A stretch of 39,965 nucleotides of DNA from Planctomycetota bacterium. Its GTDB lineage: Bacteria > Planctomycetota > JACOTG01. Shown here piece by piece: positions 17,001 to 31,055 of the stretch. The stretch's first letter is position 1, and every line of letters begins with the position of its first letter. The DNA is taken from positions 1 to 39,965 of the forward strand of contig JACOTG010000233.1 of NCBI GenBank assembly GCA_016178505.1, read 5' to 3'. The translations under genes and the position numbers were made by a program. A model generated the notes under the pieces. That model saw nothing but the letters and a program-made list of their open reading frames with translations. It was not told the DNA's origin and searched no databases.

Positions 17001-19097
17001 CGCGACGTCTCGCTCGGCGCGTTCGCCCACCCCGATCTCCCGTTCGAAAAGCTCGTCGACTCGCTGGGCGTCGAGCGAAGCCTCAGCCACGAACCGCTCT
17101 TCCAAGTGATGCTCGTCCTTCAGAACGCGGCGACGCCGCCGATCGCGTTCGACGGACTCCGCGCGACGACGACCGAGGTCGATCGCGGCGCGGCGCTCGT
17201 CGACCTCAGCTTGGCGTTCCTCGAGCGGGACGGCGGACTCGACGGCACGCTCGAGTACGCGACCGACCTCTTCGACCGCGAGACCGTGCGTCGCCTGATC
17301 GCGCACTTCCGCGCGATCCTCGACGCGGTCGTCACCGACCCCGGCCGTCGGATCTCGAAGATCCCGCTCTTGTCGGAAACGGAGCGCCACGCGGTCCTCG
17401 ATGCGGGTCGCGGCGCGAAGGTCGCGCCTGCCGCGCGGCGCGTGCACGACTTCTTCGAGGTGCAAGCCGCACGGTCGCCCGACGCCGTCGCCGTCGTCGA
17501 CGATTGCGAGGTGCTGACGTATGGCGCGCTGGATCGTCGCGCGAACCGCCTCGCGAACCGTCTGCTCGCCCTCGGCGTCGGACCGGGTGCGCGCGTCGCG
17601 CTCTGCCTCGACCGCTCGGTCGAGTTCGCCGTCGCCATGCTCGCCACGATGAAGGCGGGCGGCGCGTACGTGCCGCTCGATCCCACGTATCCGAAGGAGC
17701 GCCTCGCGTTTCTCGTGAAGGACTCGAAGCCGCGGGTGATCGTCACGCGCTCCGGACTCGAAAGCCTGTTGCCGAAGAACGGCGCGACGCTCTTGTCGCT
17801 TGACGCCGAGGTCGGCTCGCTCGAACGCGAAAGCGACACGCGGCCGGACGTCGTCTCGACGCCATCGGATCTCGCCTACGTGATCTACACGTCCGGGTCC
17901 ACTGGAACGCCGAAGGGCGTCATGGTCGAACATCGTGGCGTCGCCAATGCCATCGAGGCCGCGGTGTCGGCGTTCGACGTGCGGCCCGGCAACCGCGTCG
18001 CGCAGCTCGCGTCCACGAGCTTCGATGCCTCCGCCCTCGAAATCCTCACGGCGCTCGCGGCCGGCGCCGAAGTCCGATTCATCGACCGGGACGCGATCTT
18101 GTCGCCGGATCGATTTGCCGCGCGCCTTCGAGACGAGCGCGTGTCGCATCTCATCGCGATCTCGCCCACGCTGCTCGGCTCGATTCCGTGGGGCGATTTT
18201 CCCGACCTCGCGACGATCGTCGTCGGAGGCGAGGCCTGCGGCGCGGACAACGCGGCGCGATGGTCTCGCGGTCGCCGCTTCGTGAACGCCTACGGCCCGA
18301 CCGAAGCGAGCATCTTCACGACCGTTCACGAGCACCCCGAAGGACTCCACGCGCCGCCCGCCATCGGGCGACCCATTCGAAACGCGCGGGTCGTCCTGCT
18401 CGACGCCGGCGGCGAGGTCGTCCCCGTCGGCGTGCCGGGCGAGATCTGCATCGGCGGCGTCGGCGTCGCGCGCGGGTATCTCGGGCGGCCCGACCTCACT
18501 GCAGAGCGCTTCGTCCCAGATCCATTTTCGCGAGAGCCGCAGGCGCGACTCTATCGAACGGGCGATCTCGCGCGCTGGCGGTCGGATGGCGCGCTCGAGT
18601 ACTGCGGCCGCGTCGACGATCAAATGAAGGTGCGGGGCTTCCGCGTCGAGCCGGGCGAGATCGAGTCGGCGCTCTCGAAGCACGACGCGGTTCGCGCTTC
18701 GGCCGTGATCGTTCGAGAGGACCACCCCGGCGACAAGCGCCTCGTCGCGTATCTCGTGAAGCGAGACGGCGCGAGCCCGTCGACCGGCGAGCTGCGCCGA
18801 TTCCTCGCGACGACGCTTCCCGAGCACATGCTGCCCGCGTCGTTCGTGTTCCTCGATGCGCTGCCGCGAACGCCGAACGGCAAGCTCGATCGGCGTGCCC
18901 TGCCCGCGCCGGCAACGGCGCGGCCCGCCCTCGAGCGCGCATTCGAGCCACCGCGCAGCGCGGCCGAGAACGCCCTCGCCGCGATCTGGACGAAGGTCCT
19001 TCGCATCGACCGCGTCGGCATCCATGACAATTTCTTCGAGCTCGGCGGCGACTCCATCCTTGCCGTCCAAATCGTGGCCGCCGCGCGAAAGGCCTGA
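14061..19097 (+). CDS. Lipopeptide synthetase gene 1: FAAL-ACP-C-A-PCP (truncated by in-frame TGA)
   Basis: The GTG at 14061 (MIPSAETLVDVLRWRA) is chosen because the fatty acyl-AMP ligase fold begins there. An in-frame start at 13971 adds 30 unconserved residues. Domains in order are: FAAL with YTSGSTASPKG at 167, SWLPLFHDMGLIG and GRNHYPQDIE; ACP with phosphopantetheine Ser619 (LGGDSL); condensation domain from about 680 with HHIVSDG at 804-810; adenylation domain with YTSGSTGTPKG from 1276; PCP with Ser1665 (LGGDSI). A TGA at codon 1679 then stops the frame. The FAAL and ACP should load a fatty acid and the C domain joins it to residue 1, marking a lipopeptide initiation protein. My reading of the specificity code is D-A-L-A-V-G-A-I-F-K, which I cannot assign. 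Without its last PCP helices the protein should stall. Confidence 0.92.
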   Translation: MIPSAETLVDVLRWRATRAPDRLALAYLEDGESRESTLTYAELDRRARALAVHLRECVPVGERALLLHPQGLDYVVAFYGCLYAGVVAVPLYPPANARMLPRLRAIARDAAPAIALATTAMLDGLRARAEWDPSDLRFLATDALHGESADSWRRPDIDADSLAFLQYTSGSTASPKGVMVSHGNLAHNERALQTCWEHTEQSVIASWLPLFHDMGLIGNALQAVFVGAPCILMSPVHFLQRPLRWLQAISKYRVTTSGGPNFAYDLCVSKITPAERAALDLSSWAVAFNGAEPVRHATLDRFVEAFAPCGFRRETFFPGYGLAESTLVVSAGFRSAPPVTCTVHASALEAHHVVETTESNGSSKTLVGCGRAILDEEIAIVQPDRATRVAAGEVGEIWVSSPSVSRGYWRRAEETAGTFGATIAGENGRDPRRFLRTGDLGFLRDGELFVTGRLKDLIIVRGRNHYPQDIEASIETSHPAIRTGGSAAFSISVEGDAEERVVVAAEVDRAFDASDVRSVFDAMRRAVALQHELRLHAAVLLKPGALPKTTSGKVQRHACRSAHLAGELDAVASTEFPRERGGSPARTVLERDLAAIWARVLEVDDVSIDDDFFRLGGDSLRAAEVLAQIRSTIGLEVPIGLIFENPTLAGLAARLDAMRTKPSAATPPLVPLAEGRERPLSFAQQRLWFLDHLDPGSALYAIPVRVHLDGPLDSARLERSLNAVVRRHEALRTAFPTVEGRPVARVSPELRVDLPLIEVRDADEVERLAALEARRPFDLASGPLVRATLYRRGSDEHDLLLTMHHIVSDGWSAGVLLHEIAALYEAGESAAPLPPLPLQYADFAAWQRECLRGAALDERLDYWRERLDGAPVLALPTDRPRPAAQSHRGAREAFGLPAALVARLEDLGRNEGATLFMTFLAAFDVLLHRYGGQDDVCVGTALAARDRREFEGLIGFFANTLVMRVDLSGDPTFDELLARVRDVSLGAFAHPDLPFEKLVDSLGVERSLSHEPLFQVMLVLQNAATPPIAFDGLRATTTEVDRGAALVDLSLAFLERDGGLDGTLEYATDLFDRETVRRLIAHFRAILDAVVTDPGRRISKIPLLSETERHAVLDAGRGAKVAPAARRVHDFFEVQAARSPDAVAVVDDCEVLTYGALDRRANRLANRLLALGVGPGARVALCLDRSVEFAVAMLATMKAGGAYVPLDPTYPKERLAFLVKDSKPRVIVTRSGLESLLPKNGATLLSLDAEVGSLERESDTRPDVVSTPSDLAYVIYTSGSTGTPKGVMVEHRGVANAIEAAVSAFDVRPGNRVAQLASTSFDASALEILTALAAGAEVRFIDRDAILSPDRFAARLRDERVSHLIAISPTLLGSIPWGDFPDLATIVVGGEACGADNAARWSRGRRFVNAYGPTEASIFTTVHEHPEGLHAPPAIGRPIRNARVVLLDAGGEVVPVGVPGEICIGGVGVARGYLGRPDLTAERFVPDPFSREPQARLYRTGDLARWRSDGALEYCGRVDDQMKVRGFRVEPGEIESALSKHDAVRASAVIVREDHPGDKRLVAYLVKRDGASPSTGELRRFLATTLPEHMLPASFVFLDALPRTPNGKLDRRALPAPATARPALERAFEPPRSAAENALAAIWTKVLRIDRVGIHDNFFELGGDSILAVQIVAAARKA
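19095..19097 (+). other. In-frame nonsense TGA inside the PCP domain of synthetase gene 1
   Basis: The frame reads AARKA-stop-LALTTRQIFERQTI. The two sister PCP domains in genes 2 and 3 read AKEAGLVLTPRHLF and AREAGIVITPRQVF, so the stop stands in place of Gly, a single-base GGA to TGA change. The same frame remains open to 20657. Confidence 0.9.
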
Positions 19098-19190
19098 CTC
19101 GCGCTGACGACGCGCCAGATCTTCGAGCGCCAGACGATCGGCGAGCTGGCCGACGTCTCCCGCGAAGTCGGGCGAGGCGCATCAGGCATT

Positions 19191-20653
19191 GTGCGCGAGG
19201 TCGCCGGTGCCGCTCCGCTCACCCCGATTCAACGCTGGTTCTTCGAACGGAAGTTCGCGGATCCGCATCACTGGAACCAGGCGGTTCTCCTCGAAGTCGA
19301 TCGCTCGATCGGGGCTGCACGACTCGAGAGCGCCTTGCAGCGCGTCGCGGAGCACCACGACGCGTTTCGCCTTCGCTTCACGAAATTGCGCTCGGCATGG
19401 CAGCAAGTGCACGCCGCGGGCAGCGCGACCGCGCCGTTCACGCGAGTCGATCTCTCGGGAGCCAACCCGCGCGCGCGGCAGCGCTCGATCGAGTCGACGG
19501 CCGCCGATCTCCAGTCGAGCCTCGATCTCGCCCGAGGTCCGCTCGTGCGAGCCGCGTGGTTCGACCTCGGCCCCGGTGAGCCGGCGCGGCTCTTCCTCGT
19601 TGCGCATCATCTCGTCGTGGACGGCGTCTCGTGGCGAATCCTCCTCGACGATCTTGCCGCCGCATGCGAAGCGCTTCGACTCGGCGGCCCCGTGGAGCTT
19701 CCGGCGAAGACGGCCTCGTTCTCGGATTGGGCCAGGGGGCTCGATGCGCTCGCGAACTCGAACGCACTCGAAGACGAGCAGCCGTTCTGGCTCGCCGATG
19801 CGAGCCGCAGCGCCGCTCCGATTCCCACCGATGTCAGCGACGGTGCGAACTCTCAGGACTCGGCACGAACGATCTCGGCATCGCTCGATCGCGACGAGAC
19901 TCGTGCGCTCCTCCAAGAGACGCCGTCGCTCCTCCGCGCTCGCGTCGACGAGATCCTCCTCGCCGCGCTCGCGGAAGCGCTCTCGACGTGGACCGGGTCT
20001 CGCCGACTTCGAGTCGACGTCGAGCGACACGGCCGCGAGCCGAGTGTCTTGATGAGCCAATCGCACCCAGAAATCGACCTCACGCGCACCGTCGGTTGGT
20101 TCACCGCGCTGTTCCCGCTCTTCCTCGACCTGTCGGGCGCGCGCGGCCCGGCCGAATCGCTCGCGTCGGTGAAGCGGCATTGCCGTGCGGTCCCGCGCCA
20201 CGGGATCGGCTACGGGCTCCTGCGGTACGCGCGCACGCCCAGAGGCTCGGGCGACGCGCTCGGCGCGATGCCACCCGCGGAAATCCTCTTCAACTATCTC
20301 GGGCAGCTCGATTCGGCGCTACCGAAGTCGAGCCCGTTCCGCTTCGCTGCGGAATCGATCGGCCCGTCGAGAGCGCCAACCGGGCTTCGAACGCACCTGA
20401 TCGAGGTGAACGCGAGCGTGTCCGACGACGCGCTTCGCGTCGAGTGGACGTACGGCGAGCGACGCCACCGCCGCGCGACCATCGAGAGACTCGCGGAACG
20501 ACACCTCTCATCGCTTCGAGCGATCGTGGCGCACGGCCGCACGGCAGGCGGACGAACGTACGACCCGGCCGACTTCCCGGACGTCGATCTCGATCCGATC
20601 GCGCTCGCGAAAATCGTCGAGACCGTCACCCGCGGAAAGAAGAGCCCCCGCCG

Positions 20654-20657
<4 letters not shown>
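19191..20657 (+). CDS. Severed C-terminal part of synthetase gene 1: epimerization domain
   Basis: This is the same frame as the upstream synthetase and homologous to the E domains of genes 2 and 3. In-frame sequence from 19098 already encodes the end of the PCP. The GTG at 19191 is only the first start-like codon and has no clear Shine-Dalgarno. Motifs are APLTPIQRWFFE, HHLVVDGVSWRILL with both His present, RTVGWFTALFPLFL and LFNYLGQLD, all typical of epimerization domains that convert the PCP-bound L residue to D. The C-terminal tail (LDPIALAKIVETVTRGKK) looks like a COM-type donor helix. If the upstream TGA is an error or is suppressed, the full protein is 2198 aa, FAAL-ACP-C-A-PCP-E. Its stop overlaps the next gene as ATGA. 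Confidence 0.85.
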
Positions 20658-25281
<4,624 letters not shown>

Positions 25282-25285
<4 letters not shown>

Positions 25286-28200
25286 CGGCCGAACGCGTCG
25301 AGGCAATCTTTCCGCTCTCGCCTTTGCAGCAGGGGTTGCTCTTCCACGCGCTCGCCGACCCCACATCCGACGCGTACATCGAGGACTTGACGTGCGAGAT
25401 CCACGGACCGCTCGACGTCGACGCGTTCGAGCGCGCGTGGCGGCACGTCGTCCAGAGGCACGCCGCCCTGCGCACGTCGTTCGTCTGGGACGGGCTCGAC
25501 GAGCCGCTTCAAGTGGTGCACGAGGCCATCGACGTTCCGCTCGAGCGCCGCGATCCGGCGACGATCCCCGCGAGCGAGCGCGGCTACGATCTCGCGCGTC
25601 CCCCGCTCGTCCGACTCTTCCTCCACGCGATCGGGCCCGACGCACATCGGTTCACGTGGAGCTTCCACCACGCGCTCCTCGACGGATGGTCGTCGTCGCT
25701 CGTGATCCGCGAAGTGCTCGACGCGTACGAGTCGCTCGTCGCGGGTCGGGAGGTTCGGCTGCCGCCGCCGCGAGCGAATCGCGACTGGATGGCTTGGCTT
25801 GCGCGACGAGACCGCGCGGCCGCGGAGTCTTTCTGGAGGTCGCGCCTCGCCGGCTTCGAATCGCCGACGCCTCTCTACGGCGCACGGCCCGTGGCCGGAG
25901 CCTCCGTTCAACACGAGCGGAGCACGCGGCTGTCCGCATCTGCGACGGACGCGCTGCTCGCGTTCGGACGCAAGCATCGGCTCACCCCGAATACGCTCCT
26001 CCTCGGCGCTTGGGCCGTCGTCCTCGCGCGAACGAGCGGCCAGGACGACGTGGTGTTCGGCTCGACGACGTCGGGCCGATCCGCGGATCTCCCGGGGATG
26101 GACGAGCGAGTCGGCTTGTTCATCAACACACTGCCGGTCCGTGCACGCGTCGAATCGTCGGCGCCGCTCGTGCCGTGGCTGCGCGCGCTGCAAGACGATC
26201 TCGTCGCGATGGGTCCTCTGGAGTGGAGCCCGCTCGCCTCCATCCAGAAGTGGAGCGACGTTCCGCGCGGCGTCTCGCTGTTCGATTCGATCGTCGTGTT
26301 CGAGAACTATCCGAGCGACTCGTTTGCGCCCGAGCGCTGCGCGGGTCTCGAGGTCCGACGAATCGAGCTCTCCGAGCGGACGCACTATCCGCTCGCGCTG
26401 ATGGTGGCGCCCGGCGCCGAAATCGAGTTGGCGCTCGGCTTCGATGCCGCTCGCCTCGACGGCGACGGAGTCGAGCGGCTGCTCGCGATGCTCGTCACGC
26501 TGCTCGAAAACCTCCCGGCACGGTCCCACGAGACGCTCGGCCGCCTCTCGCTCGTCGGCGACGCCGAGCGCCGCCGTCTGCTTCTCGACGGAAACGACAC
26601 GTCGACGGACTTTCCCGCCGAGAAGTGCGTGCACGAGCTCTTCGAGGACGAGGTCGATCGCGCGCCGAATGCCGTCGCGCTCGACTTCGACGGCGAGTCG
26701 CTGACCTACGGCGAGCTGGATCGCCGCGCCAATCGTCTCGCGCATCGCCTGCTATCGCTCGGCGTCGGACCGGAAGCGCGCGTGGCCGTTTGCCTCGAGC
26801 GATCGGCCGACCTCGTCGTCTCGCTCGTCGCGATCCTCAAGGCGGGCGGCGCGTATGTGCCGCTGGATCCCGCGTACCCGCGCGAGCGGATCGCGTTCCT
26901 CATCGCCGGCGCGGGTGCGACCGCGATCGTCACCGCCTCGCGACTTCTCGACCGCCTCGCGCCTCAGGGCGTGCCGACCCTCTCGATCGACGTCGAGGCG
27001 GACGCCCTCGCGCGCGAGCCCGATGGCCGGCCGACCGGAGGCGCTCGCTCGCAGAACCTCGCGTACGTGATCTTCACGTCGGGCTCGACCGGCACGCCCA
27101 AGGGCATTGCCGTGCCGCACCGCGCGATCGTTCGCCTCGTGCGCGACACGAACTACGTGGCGCTCGATGCGAGAGACCGCATCGCGCACGCCTCGAGCGT
27201 GTCGTTCGACGCGGCGACGTTCGAGATCTGGGGCGCGCTCGCGAACGGCGCGCGCATCGTGGGAATCGAGCGCGACGTCGCACTGTCGCCCGCCGACTTC
27301 GCGGCGGAGATCCGCGACTGCGAGATCACGACGCTCTTCCTCACCACCGCTCTCTTCAACCAGCTCGCGAGCGAGGCGCCGCACGCGTTCTCGACCTTGC
27401 GGCATCTCCTGTTCGGCGGCGAGAAGGTCGACCCGAACCGCGTTCGCGCGGCACTCGAGCACGGAGCGCCCGAACGCCTCCTCCACGTCTACGGCCCGAC
27501 CGAGTCGACGACGTTCGCATCGTGGCAGCTCGTCGATCGAGTCCCGGCGGGTGCGTCGACGGTTCCGATCGGCCGCGCGATCTCGAACACGCGCCTCTAC
27601 GTGCTCGATCGTGACCTCGAGCCGGTTCCCGTGGGAGTCCCGGGCGAGCTGTGCATCGCCGGCCCCGGCCTGGCACGCGGCTACCTCGGTCGCCCCGACT
27701 TCACCGCGGAGTGTTTCGTGCCAGATCCGTTCGCAACGGCGCCGGGCGAGCGCCTCTACCGCACGGGCGACGTCGTGAAGCGGCTCGCGAACGGCGCGAT
27801 CGAGTTCGTCGGTCGACTCGACGACCAGGTCAAAGTGCGCGGATTCCGAATCGAGCCCGCGGAGGTCGCGACCGTCCTTCGCCTTCACGAGCGCGTCGCG
27901 GACGTGGCGGTGATCGCGCGCGAGGACGTGCCGGGCGACCGCCGCCTAGTGGCCTACGTCGTCGCCCGTGGCACGTCGCCGACGGCGGACGAGCTGAGGA
28001 GATTCATCGGCGCGCGGCTCCCCGAGCACTTGGTGCCGGCGGCCGTGGTCTTCCTCGACGCGATCCCGCTCAATCGAAACGGCAAGCTCGATCGCCGCGC
28101 GCTGCCGGCCCCGGACCGCGCGCGAAGCGACGCCGAGCCGTACGTCGCTCCGCGAACCCCCGTCGAGACCGCGCTCGCTCGAATCTGGGCGGAAGTTCTC

Positions 28201-29829
28201 GGCGTCGACCGCGTGGGAGTGCGCGACGGGTTCTTCCAGCTCGGCGGCGACTCGATCCTCACGATTCAGATCACGTCGCGCGCGCGCGAAGCGGGCATCG
28301 TCATCACGCCGCGCCAAGTCTTCGAGCACTCGACCGTCGAGGCGCTCGCTGCCGTGGCCGGCACGCGCGTCGACGACGACGGCGAGCCGGACGATGCGAG
28401 CGGCCCCGTTCCGCCGACTCCGATTCAGGCCTGGTTCCTCGCGCAGGACCGACCGGATTCGCACCACTTCAGTCAGGCCGTGTCCCTCGGAGTTCGGGAC
28501 CGCCTCGAGCCGTCGCTCCTGGAGCGCGCTCTCGAGCGGCTCGTCGAGCATCACGATGCGCTCCGGCTGCGATTCGAGCGCACCGAGTCGGGTTGGCGTC
28601 AATCCCTCGCGACGCTGCCGATCTCCGTGCCCGTCGAGTGCGTCGACCTCACGCGTACGGCGCCGCGCGATCGAGCCGCCGCGATCGAAGGAGCGGCCAA
28701 CCGGGTGCAGGGCTCGCTCGACCTCGCGCACGGACCGCTGGTGCGCGCCGCCCTGTTCGACCTCGGAGACGCGAGCCCGATGAGGCTCCTCCTCGTGATC
28801 CATCACCTCGTGGTCGACGCCGTCTCGTGGCGCATCCTGCTCGAAGACCTCGAGATGATCGTGCGGGCGATGCTCCGCGGGGAGGCGCCGTCGCTGCCTT
28901 CGAGAACCGCTTCGTTTCGACGCTGGGCCGAGTCGCTCGCGGACGCCGCGCGATCGGAGTCCGTCGCGGCCGAGGCGTCCTTCTGGACTTCCGAGGCGAG
29001 GCGCCGCGTGCGGCCGTTGCCGCTCGACCATCCCGCCGGCTCGAATCGCGAGGCCGACGCGAGAACGGTGACGGCGGACCTCGACCCCGAGACGACGAAG
29101 GCGCTCCTCGCGGAGGCGCCGACGGCCTTGCGAGCGAGCGTCGAAGAAGTGCTCCTCGCAGCGCTCGCGATCGCGCTCTCGCGCTGGAGCGGCGAGCGGC
29201 GCGTGCTCGTGAACGTCGAGGGTCATGGGCGGCGCTCGCCGTCGCCGAGCGGCCCGGAGCTGGACTTGACGCGCACGGTCGGCTGGTTCACGTCGATTCA
29301 CCCGGTGCTCTTCGACCTCGATGGCGCGCGTGATGCGGGTGACGCGCTGCGCGCTGCGAAGGAGCAGGCTCGCGCGGTGCCGCGACACGGCCTCGGCTGG
29401 GGTTTGCTTCGCTACGGGGGCGACCGCGATGCCGCGGCACGCCTGGCGGAGCTTCCCGTCGCAGGGGTCAGCTTCAACTACCTCGGACAGATCGACGCCG
29501 CGCTCGCGCGATCGTCGCTGTTCGCGCTTGCGCCGGAGCCGATCGGCGCGTGCTTCGGGCCGCTCGGCACGCGCGCACACGTGTTCGACGTGAACGCGAG
29601 CGTCGAGGGCGGCCGGCTTCGCGTCGAGTGGACGTACTCGGAATCGATCCATCGACGCGACACCGTGGCGACGCTGACGTCCGCGTTCCTCGACTCGCTG
29701 CGCACTCTGATCGCGCTCGGCCGCGGCACGGAGCCCGGCGCGATGTCGCCCTCCGACTTCCCCGAAGCGGACCTCGATCAAGAGGAGCTCGACGGCCTCG
29801 TGGCGCGGCTCCGGGAGTCCGCAAAGTGA
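25282..29829 (+). CDS. Lipopeptide synthetase gene 3: C-A-PCP-E module (Val/Ile-type code)
   Basis: The product is 1515 aa, starting at an ATG that overlaps the gene 2 stop. The acceptor-like start MTAERVEAIFPLSPLQQG leads into a C domain with HHALLDG (residues 129-135). The A domain has FTSGSTGTPKG from 598. The specificity pocket reads D-A-F-F-L-G-V-T-F-K, close to codes for branched aliphatic residues (Ile or Val), and the LLFGGEKVDP loop fits that group. The PCP Ser is 991 (LGGDSI). The E domain has HHLVVDAVSW from 1174, RTVGWFTS and NYLGQID, so the residue should be epimerized to D. The C-terminal tail (LDQEELDGLVARLRESAK) again looks like a donor helix. The next gene, an aminotransferase, starts at a GTG overlapping the stop. 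Confidence 0.94.
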
Positions 29830-31055
29830 AGGCTCGAGAGCCGGCCGCCAAGCGCCGCGGCATCGCAAAGGCGGCCGCGACGCCGCCCCTCGCCGCTCGG
29901 ACGCTCCACCAATCCTTGCTGCGAGAGCTGCAAGCGATGGCGGCAGAGAAAGACTCCTTTCCCTTCGCGCTCGGGATGCCCGCGGCGGAGCTGTTTCCTC
30001 GGGATGCGATCGCGGAGGCCGTTCGGCTCGTGCTCTCGAGAGATCCTGTGGCGCTCCAGTACGCCGTCCCGTTCGAACCGCTGAAGCTGCACGTCGTGAA
30101 GCGGATGGCCGCGCGCGGGGTCGCGTGCACGGGGTCGCAGGTCTTCCTCACCGCCGGCGCCCAGCAGGGGATCAACCTGCTCGTGCGGCTCCTCCTCGAG
30201 CCGGGCGGACACGCGGTCGTCGAGGACGCGACCTACGACGGAATGCTGATGGCACTGAGACCGCTCGCCTGCCGGCCGCTGACCGTGGAGACCGACCTCG
30301 AATCGGGAATGCACGTCGAAGGCGTCGACGCAGTGCTGCAATCCGGCGCACGGCCCGCATTCGTGTACACGATCCCGGACGGCCATAATCCGTGCGGCGT
30401 GAGCCTCAGCGTCGCGAAGCGAGCGCGACTCGCCGAGATCGCACGGACGCACGAAGTCCCCGTCATCGAGGACGACGCTTACGGTTTTCTGAACTACTCG
30501 GGTCCTGCTCCACCGCTCGTCCGCGCGCACGACGCGCAGTGGGTCTTCACGATCGGCTCGTTCTCCAAGGTGCTCGCGCCGTCGCTGCGCGTCGGCTGGA
30601 TCGTCGCGCCGGAGGCCGTCGTCGCGAGGCTGTCGATCCTGAAGCACTCGAGCGATCTGGACGTGTCCACGCTCGCTCAGCGCGCGGTGTCCGCCTATCT
30701 CGACACCGGCGCGTTCGACAACCACGTGGCGACCCTTCGACGCGAGTACGTCGCGCGTCGCGACGCCATGGGCCGTGCGCTCGAGGCGCACTTCCCGAGC
30801 GAGGCGCGGTATCGCGTGCCCGCCGCGGGCCTCTTCTATTGGGTCGAGCTGCCGCGCCGCGTCGACACGAACGACGTATTGCGTGTCGCGCTGGCCAAGG
30901 AGCGCGTCGCGTTCGTGCCGGGCCGCGCGATCGCGGCGGACGACGGCGACCGAGTCTCCAACTTCATGCGGCTCAGCTTCTCCGCGTGCACGCCCGAGCG
31001 CATCGAGGCCGGGATCCGCCGCCTCGGCCGCGTCGTGAAGGAAGCACTCCGATGA
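29826..31055 (+). CDS. PLP-dependent aminotransferase (fold type I, LysN/MocR-like), synthetase gene 4
   Basis: The product is 409 aa and starts at a GTG overlapping the gene 3 stop (GTGA). An in-frame ATG much further in would cut off the fold. Visible family residues are the pyridine-stacking region LTAGAQQGINLLVRLLLEPG, the IPDGHNPCG substrate/PLP loop, IEDDAYG, and the Schiff-base Lys248 in GSFSKVLAPSLRVGW. There is no N-terminal GntR helix-turn-helix, so it is an enzyme rather than a MocR regulator. Relatives include 2-aminoadipate aminotransferase and, by family, the HpgT-type enzymes of phenylglycine supply. Sitting inside the operon with 4-bp overlaps on both sides, it probably makes a non-standard amino acid for one of the adenylation domains. 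Which amino acid cannot be read. Confidence 0.88.
   Translation: MKAREPAAKRRGIAKAAATPPLAARTLHQSLLRELQAMAAEKDSFPFALGMPAAELFPRDAIAEAVRLVLSRDPVALQYAVPFEPLKLHVVKRMAARGVACTGSQVFLTAGAQQGINLLVRLLLEPGGHAVVEDATYDGMLMALRPLACRPLTVETDLESGMHVEGVDAVLQSGARPAFVYTIPDGHNPCGVSLSVAKRARLAEIARTHEVPVIEDDAYGFLNYSGPAPPLVRAHDAQWVFTIGSFSKVLAPSLRVGWIVAPEAVVARLSILKHSSDLDVSTLAQRAVSAYLDTGAFDNHVATLRREYVARRDAMGRALEAHFPSEARYRVPAAGLFYWVELPRRVDTNDVLRVALAKERVAFVPGRAIAADDGDRVSNFMRLSFSACTPERIEAGIRRLGRVVKEALR

Noticed and set aside
5561-19097. Genome-wide UGA-to-glycine recoding as in Gracilibacteria/Absconditabacteria
   Set aside because: At least six genes end in TGA, several with the following gene overlapping out of frame, so TGA works as a stop. 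The GC content and gene content also do not fit those lineages.
19095-19140. Selenocysteine at the synthetase TGA
   Set aside because: The sister PCP domains have Gly at this position, there is no comparable hairpin at the right spacing, and a redox residue makes no sense there.
29826-31055. MocR-type transcription regulator
   Set aside because: The N-terminus is a short basic tail without a GntR helix-turn-helix, so only the aminotransferase fold is present.
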